In this document: positions 56,720 to 64,000 of the stretch, one piece after another
Numbering within the stretch: the first letter of the stretch is position 1
How the letters are laid out: each line of letters opens with the position of its first letter
NCBI RefSeq assembly: GCF_904063055.1
Contig: NZ_CAJFCN010000004.1
Coordinates: 310,001 to 374,000 of the forward strand
Direction: 5' to 3'
DNA from: Pseudomonas paracarnis
GTDB lineage: Bacteria > Pseudomonadota > Gammaproteobacteria > Pseudomonadales > Pseudomonadaceae
Length of the DNA stretch: 64,000 nucleotides
Translations under genes and position numbers: made by a program
Notes under the pieces: model-generated
Seen by the model: the letters and a program-made list of their open reading frames with translations, nothing else
Told to the model about the DNA's origin: nothing
The model's database searches: none

Positions 56720-58132
56720 TCAGATATCGGTGTTCCAGCCACCGCCCAATGCCTTGTACAGGGCGATGCTGGCTTGCAGGCGCGACAGGCGCAGTAGCAC
56801 GTTCTGGTCTTGGGCGTCGTACAGGGTGCGCTGGGTTTGCAGTACCGTGAGCAGGTCTTCGGCGCCAGCTTCATAGCGGCTTTGGGCAATCTGGAAGGCG
56901 GCCTGCGCCTGTTGCAGCTCTTCGGTTTGCCACTGGCGTTGCTGGTCCAGGCGGGTGATGCTGCTGAGGGCTTTTTCCACATCGGCAAAGCCGTTGATGA
57001 TCGCCCCACGGTAGGTTTGCAGCAGTTCATCCTGGCGTGCCCGAGCCTTGTCGCGCTCGGCGCTCAGCCGGCCATTATTGAAAATCGGCGCCATCAGGCC
57101 CGAAGTCAGGGTGTAGAAGGGGCTGCGCAGGATCTCTTCAGCCTTGGACGCGCCTGAGCCGAGCGTTGCGCCCAATGTCACCGTCGGCAGCATGGCCGCA
57201 CGGGCCACCGTGACGTCGGCGCTGGCCGCCGCCAACTGGGCCTCGGCCTGGGCGAGGTCGGGGCGCCGGCTCAATAACTGGCTGGGCACGCCAGGCCCGA
57301 TACTTGGCCAGGTCAATGCCTGAAAGGGTTCTGTGCCTAGCTCCAGGGCCTGCACGGGCTGGCCGAGCAAGGCGGCGAGGGTGATCTGCGATTCTTCGGC
57401 CGATTGCTCGATCAGCGGCAGTTGCCGTTGCTGACCGGCTACCAGGCTTTTCTGTTGTGCCAGTTCCAGGGCCGTGGCGGAACCTGCGTCGTGGCGGGTC
57501 TGCACCAGGTTCAGCACATTGCGCGCATTCGCCAGGTTGAGCTCGGCAATCTGCAGGCGCTGGCGTGCGGCCAGGGTTTGCGCGTAGCGGTCGGCGACGT
57601 TGCTGAGCAGGGTCAGCTCCACGTTGGCCTGATCGAACTCACTGGCGTGCAAGCTGTGCACGGCGCTGTCGCGGGCAGCGGCGCGGCCACCCCAGAAGTC
57701 GATTTCGTAGCTGGCCGTGAGGTTGGCGTCATAGTTGTTGACAGTCCTGTTGCTCTCGGTGGCGTCCAGCTCCGAGTTGCCGCTGCCGCGCAACAGCCGT
57801 TGACGGCTGGCGCTGAGGTTGAACTTCAGTTCCGGCAACAATGGTGCACCGGCAATTACCGCCGTGGCCTGGGCCTGGCGGACACGCGCCATGGCCGCCG
57901 CCACGTCGAAGCTGTCACGGCGGGCCTGGTCGATCAGGCGGTTCAGCGCCGGGCTGCCAAACTGCGTCCACCAACGTTGGTTGATGGCTTGGGTCGCTTC
58001 GCGTTCGGCAAAATGCCAGGCGGCGGGCGCAGCAAGGCCGTTGTCGATGGCGGGCGGGTTAGTGCCGCAGGCCGTGAGCAACAGGCACACACTGAGCGCT
58101 GACAGTTGTGGCGTGAGAGATCGTTTATTCAC
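56720..58132 (-). CDS. ompQ: Outer-membrane efflux lipoprotein OmpQ of the PvdRT-OpmQ pump
   Basis: The 470-residue TolC-family outer-membrane factor has a lipoprotein signal ([10 protein letters not shown]) and the duplicated OEP coiled-coil repeats ([60 protein letters not shown]). With PvdR and PvdT it exports and recycles pyoverdine from the periplasm. It overlaps the pvdT stop by 8 bp. Confidence 0.9.
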   Translation of the reverse strand: MNKRSLTPQLSALSVCLLLTACGTNPPAIDNGLAAPAAWHFAEREATQAINQRWWTQFGSPALNRLIDQARRDSFDVAAAMARVRQAQATAVIAGAPLLPELKFNLSASRQRLLRGSGNSELDATESNRTVNNYDANLTASYEIDFWGGRAAARDSAVHSLHASEFDQANVELTLLSNVADRYAQTLAARQRLQIAELNLANARNVLNLVQTRHDAGSATALELAQQKSLVAGQQRQLPLIEQSAEESQITLAALLGQPVQALELGTEPFQALTWPSIGPGVPSQLLSRRPDLAQAEAQLAAASADVTVARAAMLPTVTLGATLGSGASKAEEILRSPFYTLTSGLMAPIFNNGRLSAERDKARARQDELLQTYRGAIINGFADVEKALSSITRLDQQRQWQTEELQQAQAAFQIAQSRYEAGAEDLLTVLQTQRTLYDAQDQNVLLRLSRLQASIALYKALGGGWNTDI

Positions 58133-60098
58133 TGGTCAACGCCTTAACCGGATCAAGCCGGGCAGCTTTACGGGCCGGCATGAAGCCGAATACGACGCCG
58201 GTGACCAGCGCACAGCCAAACGCGCCGAGCACCGCCACCAGGGAAAACTGTACCGCCACTTCAGCCAGCACCAGCACGCCGCCTACCAGCAATGCCAGGG
58301 CAATACCAAACAGGCCGCCGACCACCGAGAGCATCACCGCCTCGGTGAGAAACTGGCGCAGGATGTCGCGCTGGCGTGCCCCGGTGGCCATGCGGATGCC
58401 GATTTCACGGGTGCGTTCGCGCACGGTCATCAACATGATGTTCATCACGCCGATGCCGCCCACCAGCAGGGAAATCGCTGCAATCGAGCCGAGCATCAGC
58501 GACAGGGTGTTCTGGGTCCGTGCTTCGGCCTGGATCATCGCTGCGTCGTTGGTCAGGTGGAAGTCGCGTTTGCCGCCGTGCAGCTTTTGCATAAGCTGAC
58601 TGATGGCTTGCTCGGCCTCTTGCACCTTGCGTGCATCGGCGGCGGCAATGACAACGTATTCGGGATTATAGGTGCCGAACAGGCGCACGCTGGCGGCGGT
58701 ATAGGGAATGGCGACACGGTCGTCGCTGTCTTGCATCCCGGAGCTGGAGCCTTTTTCCGCCAACACGCCAATCACTTGGAAGGGCACGTTTTCGATCAGG
58801 ATGTATTGGCCGATGGGGTCTAGCTGGCCTTTGAACAGTTTTTCGCGCACGCGATGGCCGATCACCGCCACCGTGGCCCCGGCGCGTTCGTCGGCTTCGG
58901 TAAAGTAGCTACCTTGGGCCACTGGCCAGTTGAAGATGTCCGGGAAGTTGGTGTCGTTGCCGCCCACATAGGCCATGTAGTCGACGTTGCCGAAGCGCAC
59001 GCCGGCGTAGGTGCCGTTCACCGGCATGATGCGCTTGACCTGGGGCAATGTAGCCAATGCCGCCACATCATTGAGGGTCACGATACCTGCCGGTGTGCGC
59101 GGGTTAGGCGAAAAGCCGCTCAGATAGATGATGTTGGAGCCGAAGGCCGCCATCTGCGCCATGACCTGACGCTTGCTGCCTTCGCCCACCGCCAGCATCA
59201 CTACCACCGACGCCACGCCGATGATGATTCCCAGCAGCGTCAGCGCGGTGCGGAAGCGGTTGATCCACATGACCCGCCAGGCTGCCTGCACCGCGTCCAG
59301 CAGCTCGGCTTTCCAGGCACCATTGTGTTCGGCACCGTCGGCCAGGCGCTGGCGCAGATCCACGGCTTGCAATGCGTCGCTGCCGGCCGTGACGGGCACG
59401 TGGGGGGGACTCAACGCCGAATCGCTGATGATCCGGCCGTCGCTGATCTCAATGATGCGGTTGGCATGCGCCGCGACTTCGCGGTCGTGGGTAATGAGGA
59501 TAACCACATGGCCCTGGCTCGCCAATTCATCCAGCAGCACCATCACCTCGGCACCGCTGTGGCTGTCGAGGGCCCCGGTGGGTTCGTCGGCAAGGATTAT
59601 ATGCCCGCCGTTCATCAACGCCCGGGCAATCGAGACGCGCTGTTGCTGACCACCGGAGAGCTGGTGCGGGCGGTTGTTGGTGCGATCGGCCAGGCCCAGG
59701 CGGGTCAGCAGAGCCTTGGCACGGGCATGGCGTTCGGCAGCGCTGATACCCGCATAGATCGCCGGCATCTCAACGTTTTCCTGGGCCGAGCCGGACGGGA
59801 TCAGGTGGTAGCCCTGGAACACGAAACCAAAGGCTTCGCGGCGCAGCCAGGCCAGTGCGTCGCTGTCCAGGTGCGCGACGTTTTCCCCTGCGAACAGGTA
59901 GTCGCCCACGGTGGGGCGGTCGAGGCAGCCGAGGATGTTCATCAGTGTGGATTTGCCGGAGCCGGAGGCGCCGACGATGGCAACGAACTCTCCTGCATGG
60001 ATCGACAGGTCGATCCCACGCAATACGTCGACCTGCGGGCTGTCGCCGCCGCCGTAGGATTTGCGGATGTTCTTGAGTTCGATCAGTGGCGTGGTCAC
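58125..60098 (-). CDS. pvdT: MacB-type pyoverdine export ABC transporter PvdT
   Basis: The 657-residue fusion has an N-terminal ATPase (Walker [40 protein letters not shown]). A MacB permease follows: first TM near residue 285 ([24 protein letters not shown]), a periplasmic domain, and three C-terminal helices ending [14 protein letters not shown]. It drives the PvdRT-OmpQ tripartite pump. Confidence 0.92.
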   Translation of the reverse strand: MTTPLIELKNIRKSYGGGDSPQVDVLRGIDLSIHAGEFVAIVGASGSGKSTLMNILGCLDRPTVGDYLFAGENVAHLDSDALAWLRREAFGFVFQGYHLIPSGSAQENVEMPAIYAGISAAERHARAKALLTRLGLADRTNNRPHQLSGGQQQRVSIARALMNGGHIILADEPTGALDSHSGAEVMVLLDELASQGHVVILITHDREVAAHANRIIEISDGRIISDSALSPPHVPVTAGSDALQAVDLRQRLADGAEHNGAWKAELLDAVQAAWRVMWINRFRTALTLLGIIIGVASVVVMLAVGEGSKRQVMAQMAAFGSNIIYLSGFSPNPRTPAGIVTLNDVAALATLPQVKRIMPVNGTYAGVRFGNVDYMAYVGGNDTNFPDIFNWPVAQGSYFTEADERAGATVAVIGHRVREKLFKGQLDPIGQYILIENVPFQVIGVLAEKGSSSGMQDSDDRVAIPYTAASVRLFGTYNPEYVVIAAADARKVQEAEQAISQLMQKLHGGKRDFHLTNDAAMIQAEARTQNTLSLMLGSIAAISLLVGGIGVMNIMLMTVRERTREIGIRMATGARQRDILRQFLTEAVMLSVVGGLFGIALALLVGGVLVLAEVAVQFSLVAVLGAFGCALVTGVVFGFMPARKAARLDPVKALTSE

Positions 60099-60099
60099 A

Positions 60100-61272
60100 T
60101 CAACCCCCGCTGCCGCTGGCTGGGCCGATCAACAGGTGATCGCCTTCGTCCAGGCCATCCAACACTTCAACCCGCAGGCGGTCACTGATACCCAGCTGTA
60201 CTTCTCGCTCCTTGATGGCGCCGTTTTTGGTCACGACCCGCGCGATCTGCTTGTCGGTGCCTTGGCTGCCGAGCAGCGCTGCGACCGGGATGGTGAGAGC
60301 GTCCCTGGCCTGGCTGGCGACGAAAAACACCTGGGTGGTCATTTCGGCCATTAACGCATTGTCAGCGTTGTCCACATCCAGCAGTACGGTGTATAGCACT
60401 ACCCGGCCACTGCCGGTTTTGCTGGTACTGCTGGGGCTGCCACTGCCTTGGCTGGTTTCGTTCAGGGGCTTGGGCGGGATCGGCAGGATCTGGCGCACGG
60501 TGCTGGTCCAGCGCCGGGTGCCGCCGGCGAGGGTGGTGAAATAGGCGCTCATGCCCGGTTTGACGTGGCCGATATCGGCTTCGGACACTTCGGCCCATAC
60601 GGTCATCGGCGACAGTTTGGCGATGCGCAGGATCAACGGCGTCTGTTGCTGGGCGTTGAGCGTCTGGCCGACTCGCGCATCTACCGCCACTACGGTGCCG
60701 CTCATCGGCGCGTAAATCCGCGTATAGCCCAGTTCGGCCTCGTCACTGCGCAGGCTGGCCTGGGCCTGGCGGATCTGGGCCTTGAACATGTCCACCCGCG
60801 CCTGGGTCGCACTCAGTTCGGCCTTGGCGGTTTGCACATCTTCTTCGCGGGTGGCATTCCCGGCGCTCAGGCGCTGCTGGCGCTGATACTTCTGGCGCGC
60901 CAGCTCGTGCTGGGCTTTTTGCTCCTGCAACTGGGCCTCGAGGTTTTCGATGGCGTAGCGGCTGGCGTCGAGTTTGGCCTGCTGCGTGGCAGGGTCGATC
61001 TCTACCAGTAGCTGGCCTTGCGTGACCTGGTCACCGGCCTCGACATGGATCTTGCGGATCTGTCCGGAGGCCTGGGCGCCGACGTCTACGTAGCGTCGCG
61101 GTTGCAGGGTGCCCAGGGCGGTGACACTGTTCTCAATGTCGCCGCGCACGACAGTGACCGTGGGCAAGCTATCTCGACCTGGCGGCAACAGCTGCCAGGC
61201 TGCCACTGCAAGGAGGGGGATCAGGCACACCACAGCAAGCAGGGCGAGGCGGGCGGGGCGAGGGCGTTTCAT
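60100..61272 (-). CDS. pvdR: Periplasmic adaptor protein PvdR
   Basis: The 390-residue membrane fusion protein has an N-terminal anchor ([21 protein letters not shown]). Its barrel-sandwich and lipoyl segments are [40 protein letters not shown] and [16 protein letters not shown] long coiled-coil hairpin runs from about residue 95 to 180. It links PvdT to OmpQ. Its stop is one base from the pvdT start, and a PvdS-type promoter box lies upstream. Confidence 0.91.
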   Translation of the reverse strand: MKRPRPARLALLAVVCLIPLLAVAAWQLLPPGRDSLPTVTVVRGDIENSVTALGTLQPRRYVDVGAQASGQIRKIHVEAGDQVTQGQLLVEIDPATQQAKLDASRYAIENLEAQLQEQKAQHELARQKYQRQQRLSAGNATREEDVQTAKAELSATQARVDMFKAQIRQAQASLRSDEAELGYTRIYAPMSGTVVAVDARVGQTLNAQQQTPLILRIAKLSPMTVWAEVSEADIGHVKPGMSAYFTTLAGGTRRWTSTVRQILPIPPKPLNETSQGSGSPSSTSKTGSGRVVLYTVLLDVDNADNALMAEMTTQVFFVASQARDALTIPVAALLGSQGTDKQIARVVTKNGAIKEREVQLGISDRLRVEVLDGLDEGDHLLIGPASGSGG

Positions 61273-61325
61273 GCTTTGGTTCCAGCCAGGGAAAGGGGGC
61301 CGAGTGGCGAAGAGCTGACTGTTAT

Positions 61326-61349
61326 ACGAGAAAATTGCGCGAATATTTA
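61326..61349 (-). promoter_or_regulatory. PvdS-dependent promoter (iron starvation box) of pvdR
   Basis: On the minus strand the sequence reads TAAAT-N16-CGT (TAAAT at 61349-61345, CGT at 61328-61326), an exact match to the PvdS consensus. It lies 54 bp before the pvdR start. Confidence 0.8.
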
Positions 61350-61420
61350 GGCGTTTACATACGCAGTAACAGCTGCGTCGGCGAAAAAAACCATACGTGG
61401 GAGCAAGACTTCTTTAAAAG

Positions 61421-61440
61421 TAGATGAGAATTACTATAAA
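61421..61440. promoter_or_regulatory. Possible Fur box upstream of the fpvI-like gene
   Basis: GATGAGAATTACTATAAAT resembles the TGAGAATNATTATC type of Fur box and matches about half of the 19-bp consensus. The location in front of an iron-regulated sigma factor gene fits. From 61470 to 61580 lies a diverged inverted repeat (GGGAGCAAGTTCGCTCGCG / GCGAGCAAGCACGCTCC), not a gene. Confidence 0.45.
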
Positions 61441-61608
61441 TTGCACGTACTCAAACTGCCATCATCGATGGCTGTCTGTTGGGAGCAAGTTCGCTCGCGA
61501 AAACGTCAACGATAACGCGTGCATCCAGATAAAACGATGTGCCCTCAGGTTCTTGGCGAGCAAGCACGCTCCTACAGGATCAACACCACCGGGAGGTGCT
61601 CAGGAGTC

Positions 61609-62091
61609 ATGTTGGAAAACTACTATCGCGAGCTGGTGTGTTTCCTGAACGCCAAGCTGGGTAACCGCCAGGTGGCCGAAGATGTGGTGCATGACGCCTA
61701 TGTGCGGGTGCTGGAGCGCGTAAGCGATACGCCAATCGAGCAGCCTCGCGCGTTTCTTTACCGCACGGCACTGAACCTGGTGATCGACGGCCATCGGCGT
61801 AATGCCTTGCGTCAGTCCGAGCCTCTTGAGGTGCTGGACAGCGAAGAGCGCTTCGCCGCCTGTTCCCCCCACACCAGCCACCACCAGGGCCAGCGCCTGG
61901 AGATGCTCGAGCGCGCCTTGGCCGAGTTGCCGGCGGCCTGTCGCGACAGTTTCCTGTTGCGCAAACTCGAAGGCCTGTCCCACGTGCAAATCGCCGAACG
62001 CCTGTGCATTTCCCGCAGCCTGGTGGAAAAACACATCGTCAATGCGATGAAGCACTGCCGGGTGCGCATGCGCGAGTGGGAAGCGCACTGA
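61609..62091 (+). CDS. fpvI: ECF sigma factor, FpvI-like (FecI family)
   Basis: The 160-residue FecI-type sigma factor has region 2 (YYRELVCFLNAKLGNRQVAEDVVHDAYVRVLE) and region 4 (LPAACRDSFLLRKLEGLSHVQIAERLCISRSLVEKHIVNAMKHC). Its length equals FpvI (about 159), shorter than PvdS (about 187). It lies between pvdR and pvdA, where fpvI is often found in P. fluorescens-group genomes. FpvI directs transcription of the ferripyoverdine receptor gene. CAGGAG precedes the ATG. No anti-sigma gene is adjacent, as expected for fpvI. Confidence 0.75.
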   Translation: MLENYYRELVCFLNAKLGNRQVAEDVVHDAYVRVLERVSDTPIEQPRAFLYRTALNLVIDGHRRNALRQSEPLEVLDSEERFAACSPHTSHHQGQRLEMLERALAELPAACRDSFLLRKLEGLSHVQIAERLCISRSLVEKHIVNAMKHCRVRMREWEAH

Positions 62092-62103
62092 TCGGCTGTT
62101 AGT

Positions 62104-62127
62104 TAAATTTTATTTCACTGTCCTCGT
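62104..62127 (+). promoter_or_regulatory. PvdS-dependent promoter (iron starvation box) of pvdA
   Basis: TAAAT at 62104-62108 and CGT at 62125-62127 are separated by exactly 16 bases. This matches the PvdS consensus, 84 bp before the pvdA ATG. Confidence 0.85.
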
Positions 62128-62210
62128 TTCCTATCAACACACGGCCTGTTGTTCAGGCCATGAAGGTATTCCCGCCCCACCGCCATGGGGCTTATCCAGA
62201 GGACACTGGA

Positions 62211-63548
62211 ATGACACAGGCAATTGCTTCGCCCGCGGTTCATGACCTGATCGGGATCGGTTTCGGCCCTTCGAACCTGGCGCTGGCCATCGCCCTGCAG
62301 GAGCGTGAAAAGGCCCAGGGCAAGCTGGACGTGCTGTTTCTCGACAAACAAGCCGACTACCGCTGGCACGGCAATACCCTGGTGACCCAGAGCGAACTGC
62401 AGATTTCCTTCCTCAAGGACCTGGTGACCCTGCGCAACCCCACCAGCCCGTACTCCTTCGTCAACTACCTCAAGGCCCACGAACGCTTGGTGGACTTCAT
62501 CAACCTGGGCACCTTCTATCCCTGCCGCATGGAGTACAACGACTACCTGCGCTGGGTGGCGGGGCAGTTCCAGGCCCAGGCCAACTACGGCGAGGAAGTG
62601 TTGGCCATCGAGCCGATCCTGCATCAGCAGCAGGTCGAGGCGTTGCGCGTGATCTCCCGTGATGCCCAGGGCGAGCAGCATGTGCGCACCACCCGTTCGG
62701 TGGTGGTCAGCGCCGGCGGCACACCGCGCATCCCCGAGGCATTCAAGGCGCTCAAGGGCGATAGCCGGGTGTTTCACCATTCCCAGTACCTGGAGCGCAT
62801 GGCCAGCCAGCCGTGCGTAGACGGCAAGCCGATGCGCATCGCCGTGATCGGCGGTGGCCAGAGCGCGGCCGAAGCCTTTATCGACCTCAATGACAGCTTC
62901 CCGTCGGTGCAGGTCGACATGATCCTGCGCGGCTCGGCGCTCAAGCCGGCCGACGACAGCCCGTTCGTCAACGAAGTGTTCTCGCCGGCCTTTACTGACC
63001 TGGTGTTCCAGCAAGTCGGTGCCGAGCGTGAGCGTTTGGTCGCCGAGTACCAGAACACCAACTACTCGGTGGTGGACCTGGACCTGATCGAGCGCATCTA
63101 CGGGATTTTCTACCGCCAGAAAGTCTCCGGCATCGCCCGCCAGGCGTTCCGCACCCTGACCGTAGTGGAGAAGGCCACCGCCGGCCCGCTGGGCATCGAA
63201 CTGGCCCTGCGCAATACCGCCACCGGCGAAACCAGCCTCAACCATTACGACGCGGTAATCCTGGCCACCGGCTACGAGCGCCAGATGCACCGTGAACTGC
63301 TGGCGCCGCTGCAAGCCTACATGGGCGACTTTGAAGTGGCCCGCGACTACCGCATCGTCACCGACGAGCGCTGCAAGGCTGGCATCTACATCCAGGGCTT
63401 CAGCCAGGCCAGCCATGGCTTGAGCGATACCTTGCTGTCGGTGTTGCCGATTCGGGCGGATGAGATTGCGGCGTCGTTGTATGCGCTGGACCATCACCGT
63501 GGCAAGGCGCGTTCGGTGCAGGACCTGCTCCTGGCCACCGCCAGCTGA
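62211..63548 (+). CDS. pvdA: L-ornithine N5-monooxygenase PvdA
   Basis: The 445-residue flavoprotein matches PvdA over its whole length. Key segments are the FAD motif GIGFGPSNLALAIALQE, WHGNTLVTQSELQISFLKDLVTLRNPTSPYSFVNYL, the NADPH motif VIGGGQSAAEAF, and ILATGYERQMH. It hydroxylates ornithine at N5, the first committed step to the hydroxamate groups of pyoverdine. GAGGA lies before the ATG at 62211, and a PvdS box precedes it. Confidence 0.96.
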   Translation: MTQAIASPAVHDLIGIGFGPSNLALAIALQEREKAQGKLDVLFLDKQADYRWHGNTLVTQSELQISFLKDLVTLRNPTSPYSFVNYLKAHERLVDFINLGTFYPCRMEYNDYLRWVAGQFQAQANYGEEVLAIEPILHQQQVEALRVISRDAQGEQHVRTTRSVVVSAGGTPRIPEAFKALKGDSRVFHHSQYLERMASQPCVDGKPMRIAVIGGGQSAAEAFIDLNDSFPSVQVDMILRGSALKPADDSPFVNEVFSPAFTDLVFQQVGAERERLVAEYQNTNYSVVDLDLIERIYGIFYRQKVSGIARQAFRTLTVVEKATAGPLGIELALRNTATGETSLNHYDAVILATGYERQMHRELLAPLQAYMGDFEVARDYRIVTDERCKAGIYIQGFSQASHGLSDTLLSVLPIRADEIAASLYALDHHRGKARSVQDLLLATAS

Positions 63549-63557
63549 CCGATCCGC

Positions 63558-63590
63558 TTATTGTGGCCAGAGCTTGCTCCTACAGACGGC
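63558..63590. repeat. Half inverted repeat after pvdA
   Basis: TTGTGGCCAGAGCTTGCTCCTACAGACG is one arm of the 'AGCTTGCTCCTACAG' intergenic repeat family, the same type as the hairpin near 46913. It may contribute to transcription termination after pvdA. Confidence 0.4.
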
Positions 63591-63617
63591 ACTTGTGACA
63601 AAGTGTGGCTATTGGTA

Positions 63618-63633
63618 CTGTACAAAAAACCAG
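63618..63633. promoter_or_regulatory. LexA-like box CTGTACAAAAAACCAG
   Basis: The sequence has CTGT-N8-CCAG, one mismatch from the CTGT-N8-ACAG LexA consensus, and lies 15 bp before the radical SAM ATG. SOS control would suit a gene annotated in homologues as a DNA repair or modification protein. Confidence 0.5.
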
Positions 63634-63648
63634 TATCGGTAGCCCTCC

Positions 63649-64000
63649 ATGCAGTTGATCGAAAAACTCAGCATCCTCGCCGACGCCGCCAAGTACGACG
63701 CGTCCTGCGCCAGCAGTGGCGCGCCCAAGCGCAGTTCCGAGGGCAAGGCGGGGCTGGGTTCCACCAATGGCATGGGCATCTGCCACAGCTACACGCCCGA
63801 TGGCCGTTGCGTGTCGTTGCTCAAGGTGTTGCTCACCAACTTCTGCCTCTACGACTGCCAATACTGCGTCAACCGCCGCTCCAGCGACGTGCCCCGTGCG
63901 CGCTTCAGCCCGGAGGAGGTGGTCACCCTGACCCTGGATTTCTACAAGCGCAATTGCGTCAGCGGGCTGTTCCTCAGCTCCGGCATCATCCGTTCGTCGG
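63649..64000 (+). CDS. Putative DNA modification/repair radical SAM protein (5' part)
   Basis: The first 117 codons of a gene run off the window end. The reading includes the family's N-terminal MQLIEKLSILADAAKYDASCASSG and the radical SAM cluster motif C-L-Y-D-C-Q-Y-C (CxxxCxxC) in LLTNFCLYDCQYCVNRRSSD, followed by GLFLSSGIIRSS. This is the DNA modification/repair radical SAM family, whose usual genome partner is a uracil-DNA-glycosylase-like gene. The rest lies outside the window. Confidence 0.88.
   Translation, partial: MQLIEKLSILADAAKYDASCASSGAPKRSSEGKAGLGSTNGMGICHSYTPDGRCVSLLKVLLTNFCLYDCQYCVNRRSSDVPRARFSPEEVVTLTLDFYKRNCVSGLFLSSGIIRSS

Noticed and set aside
61609..62091. PvdS instead of FpvI
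   Set aside because: The product is only about 160 residues and FecI-like, while PvdS is about 187 residues. A whole-genome search for a second sigma gene would settle it.

Overview
The window reads as chromosomal DNA of a fluorescent Pseudomonas (P. fluorescens group). The evidence is the high GC content, many REP-type inverted repeats built on GTGGGAGCTGGCTTGCCTGCGAT, a pyoverdine locus (pvdA, an fpvI-like sigma factor, pvdRT-ompQ) and Pseudomonas-style hpa and fea catabolic genes. No tRNA, rRNA, CRISPR array or transposase was seen.

Region 1 (1-1616): a PPOX-family gene, a REP pair and the 3' remnant of a small DUF3077/DUF6124-like gene.

Region 2 (1617-22875): a catabolic island for aromatic amines. 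Its first part holds a FeaB-type aldehyde dehydrogenase, a two-component flavin hydroxylase, an outer-membrane porin, an APC permease, a DUF3156 gene and the AraC regulator feaR. A five-gene operon follows (FAD amine oxidase-like protein, cupin, MoaF-like protein, two SDRs). The last part is a complete homoprotocatechuate meta-cleavage operon (hpaG1-G2-E-D-F-X-H-I) flanked by its regulators hpaR and hpaA. Together these predict tyramine or dopamine -> (hydroxy)phenylacetaldehyde -> 4-hydroxyphenylacetate -> homoprotocatechuate -> succinic semialdehyde and pyruvate. Recurrent motifs in the promoters suggest shared FeaR and HpaR operators.

Region 3 (22876-26700): a small, lower-GC accessory patch. 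A near-consensus hrp box precedes two paralogous ORFs that look like type III effectors. One keeps a Cys/His pair of papain-like type and the other has lost it. A LuxR-type regulator runs convergently. A collapsed NRPS pseudogene, with its start region intact, ends the patch. This is the most novel part of the window.

Region 4 (26718-37565): two ArnT-like glycosyltransferases and an Ais/PmrG-like phosphatase; an AttEFGH-like ABC exporter with a lipocalin-type lipoprotein; a secreted pre-peptidase-domain-like protein preceded by a perfect CTGT-N8-ACAG LexA box; and a fatty-acid hydroxylase.

Region 5 (37806-46740): an RbsBAC-type sugar/polyol ABC transporter with a zinc alcohol dehydrogenase, FGGY kinase, SDR and LacI regulator (polyol catabolism), followed by a LysR regulator.

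Region 6 (46741-55748): a repeat-rich gap, then an amidase, an N-carbamoylase-type hydrolase, a Liv-type ABC transporter with its binding protein, and a GntR regulator. This looks like uptake and hydrolysis of an amide or carbamoyl nitrogen compound.

Region 7 (55857-64000): an alpha/beta-hydrolase relic lacking its nucleophile, ompQ-pvdT-pvdR, the fpvI-like sigma factor and pvdA, with PvdS-type promoter boxes (TAAAT-N16-CGT) before pvdR and pvdA. The window ends in a radical SAM gene preceded by a LexA-like box.
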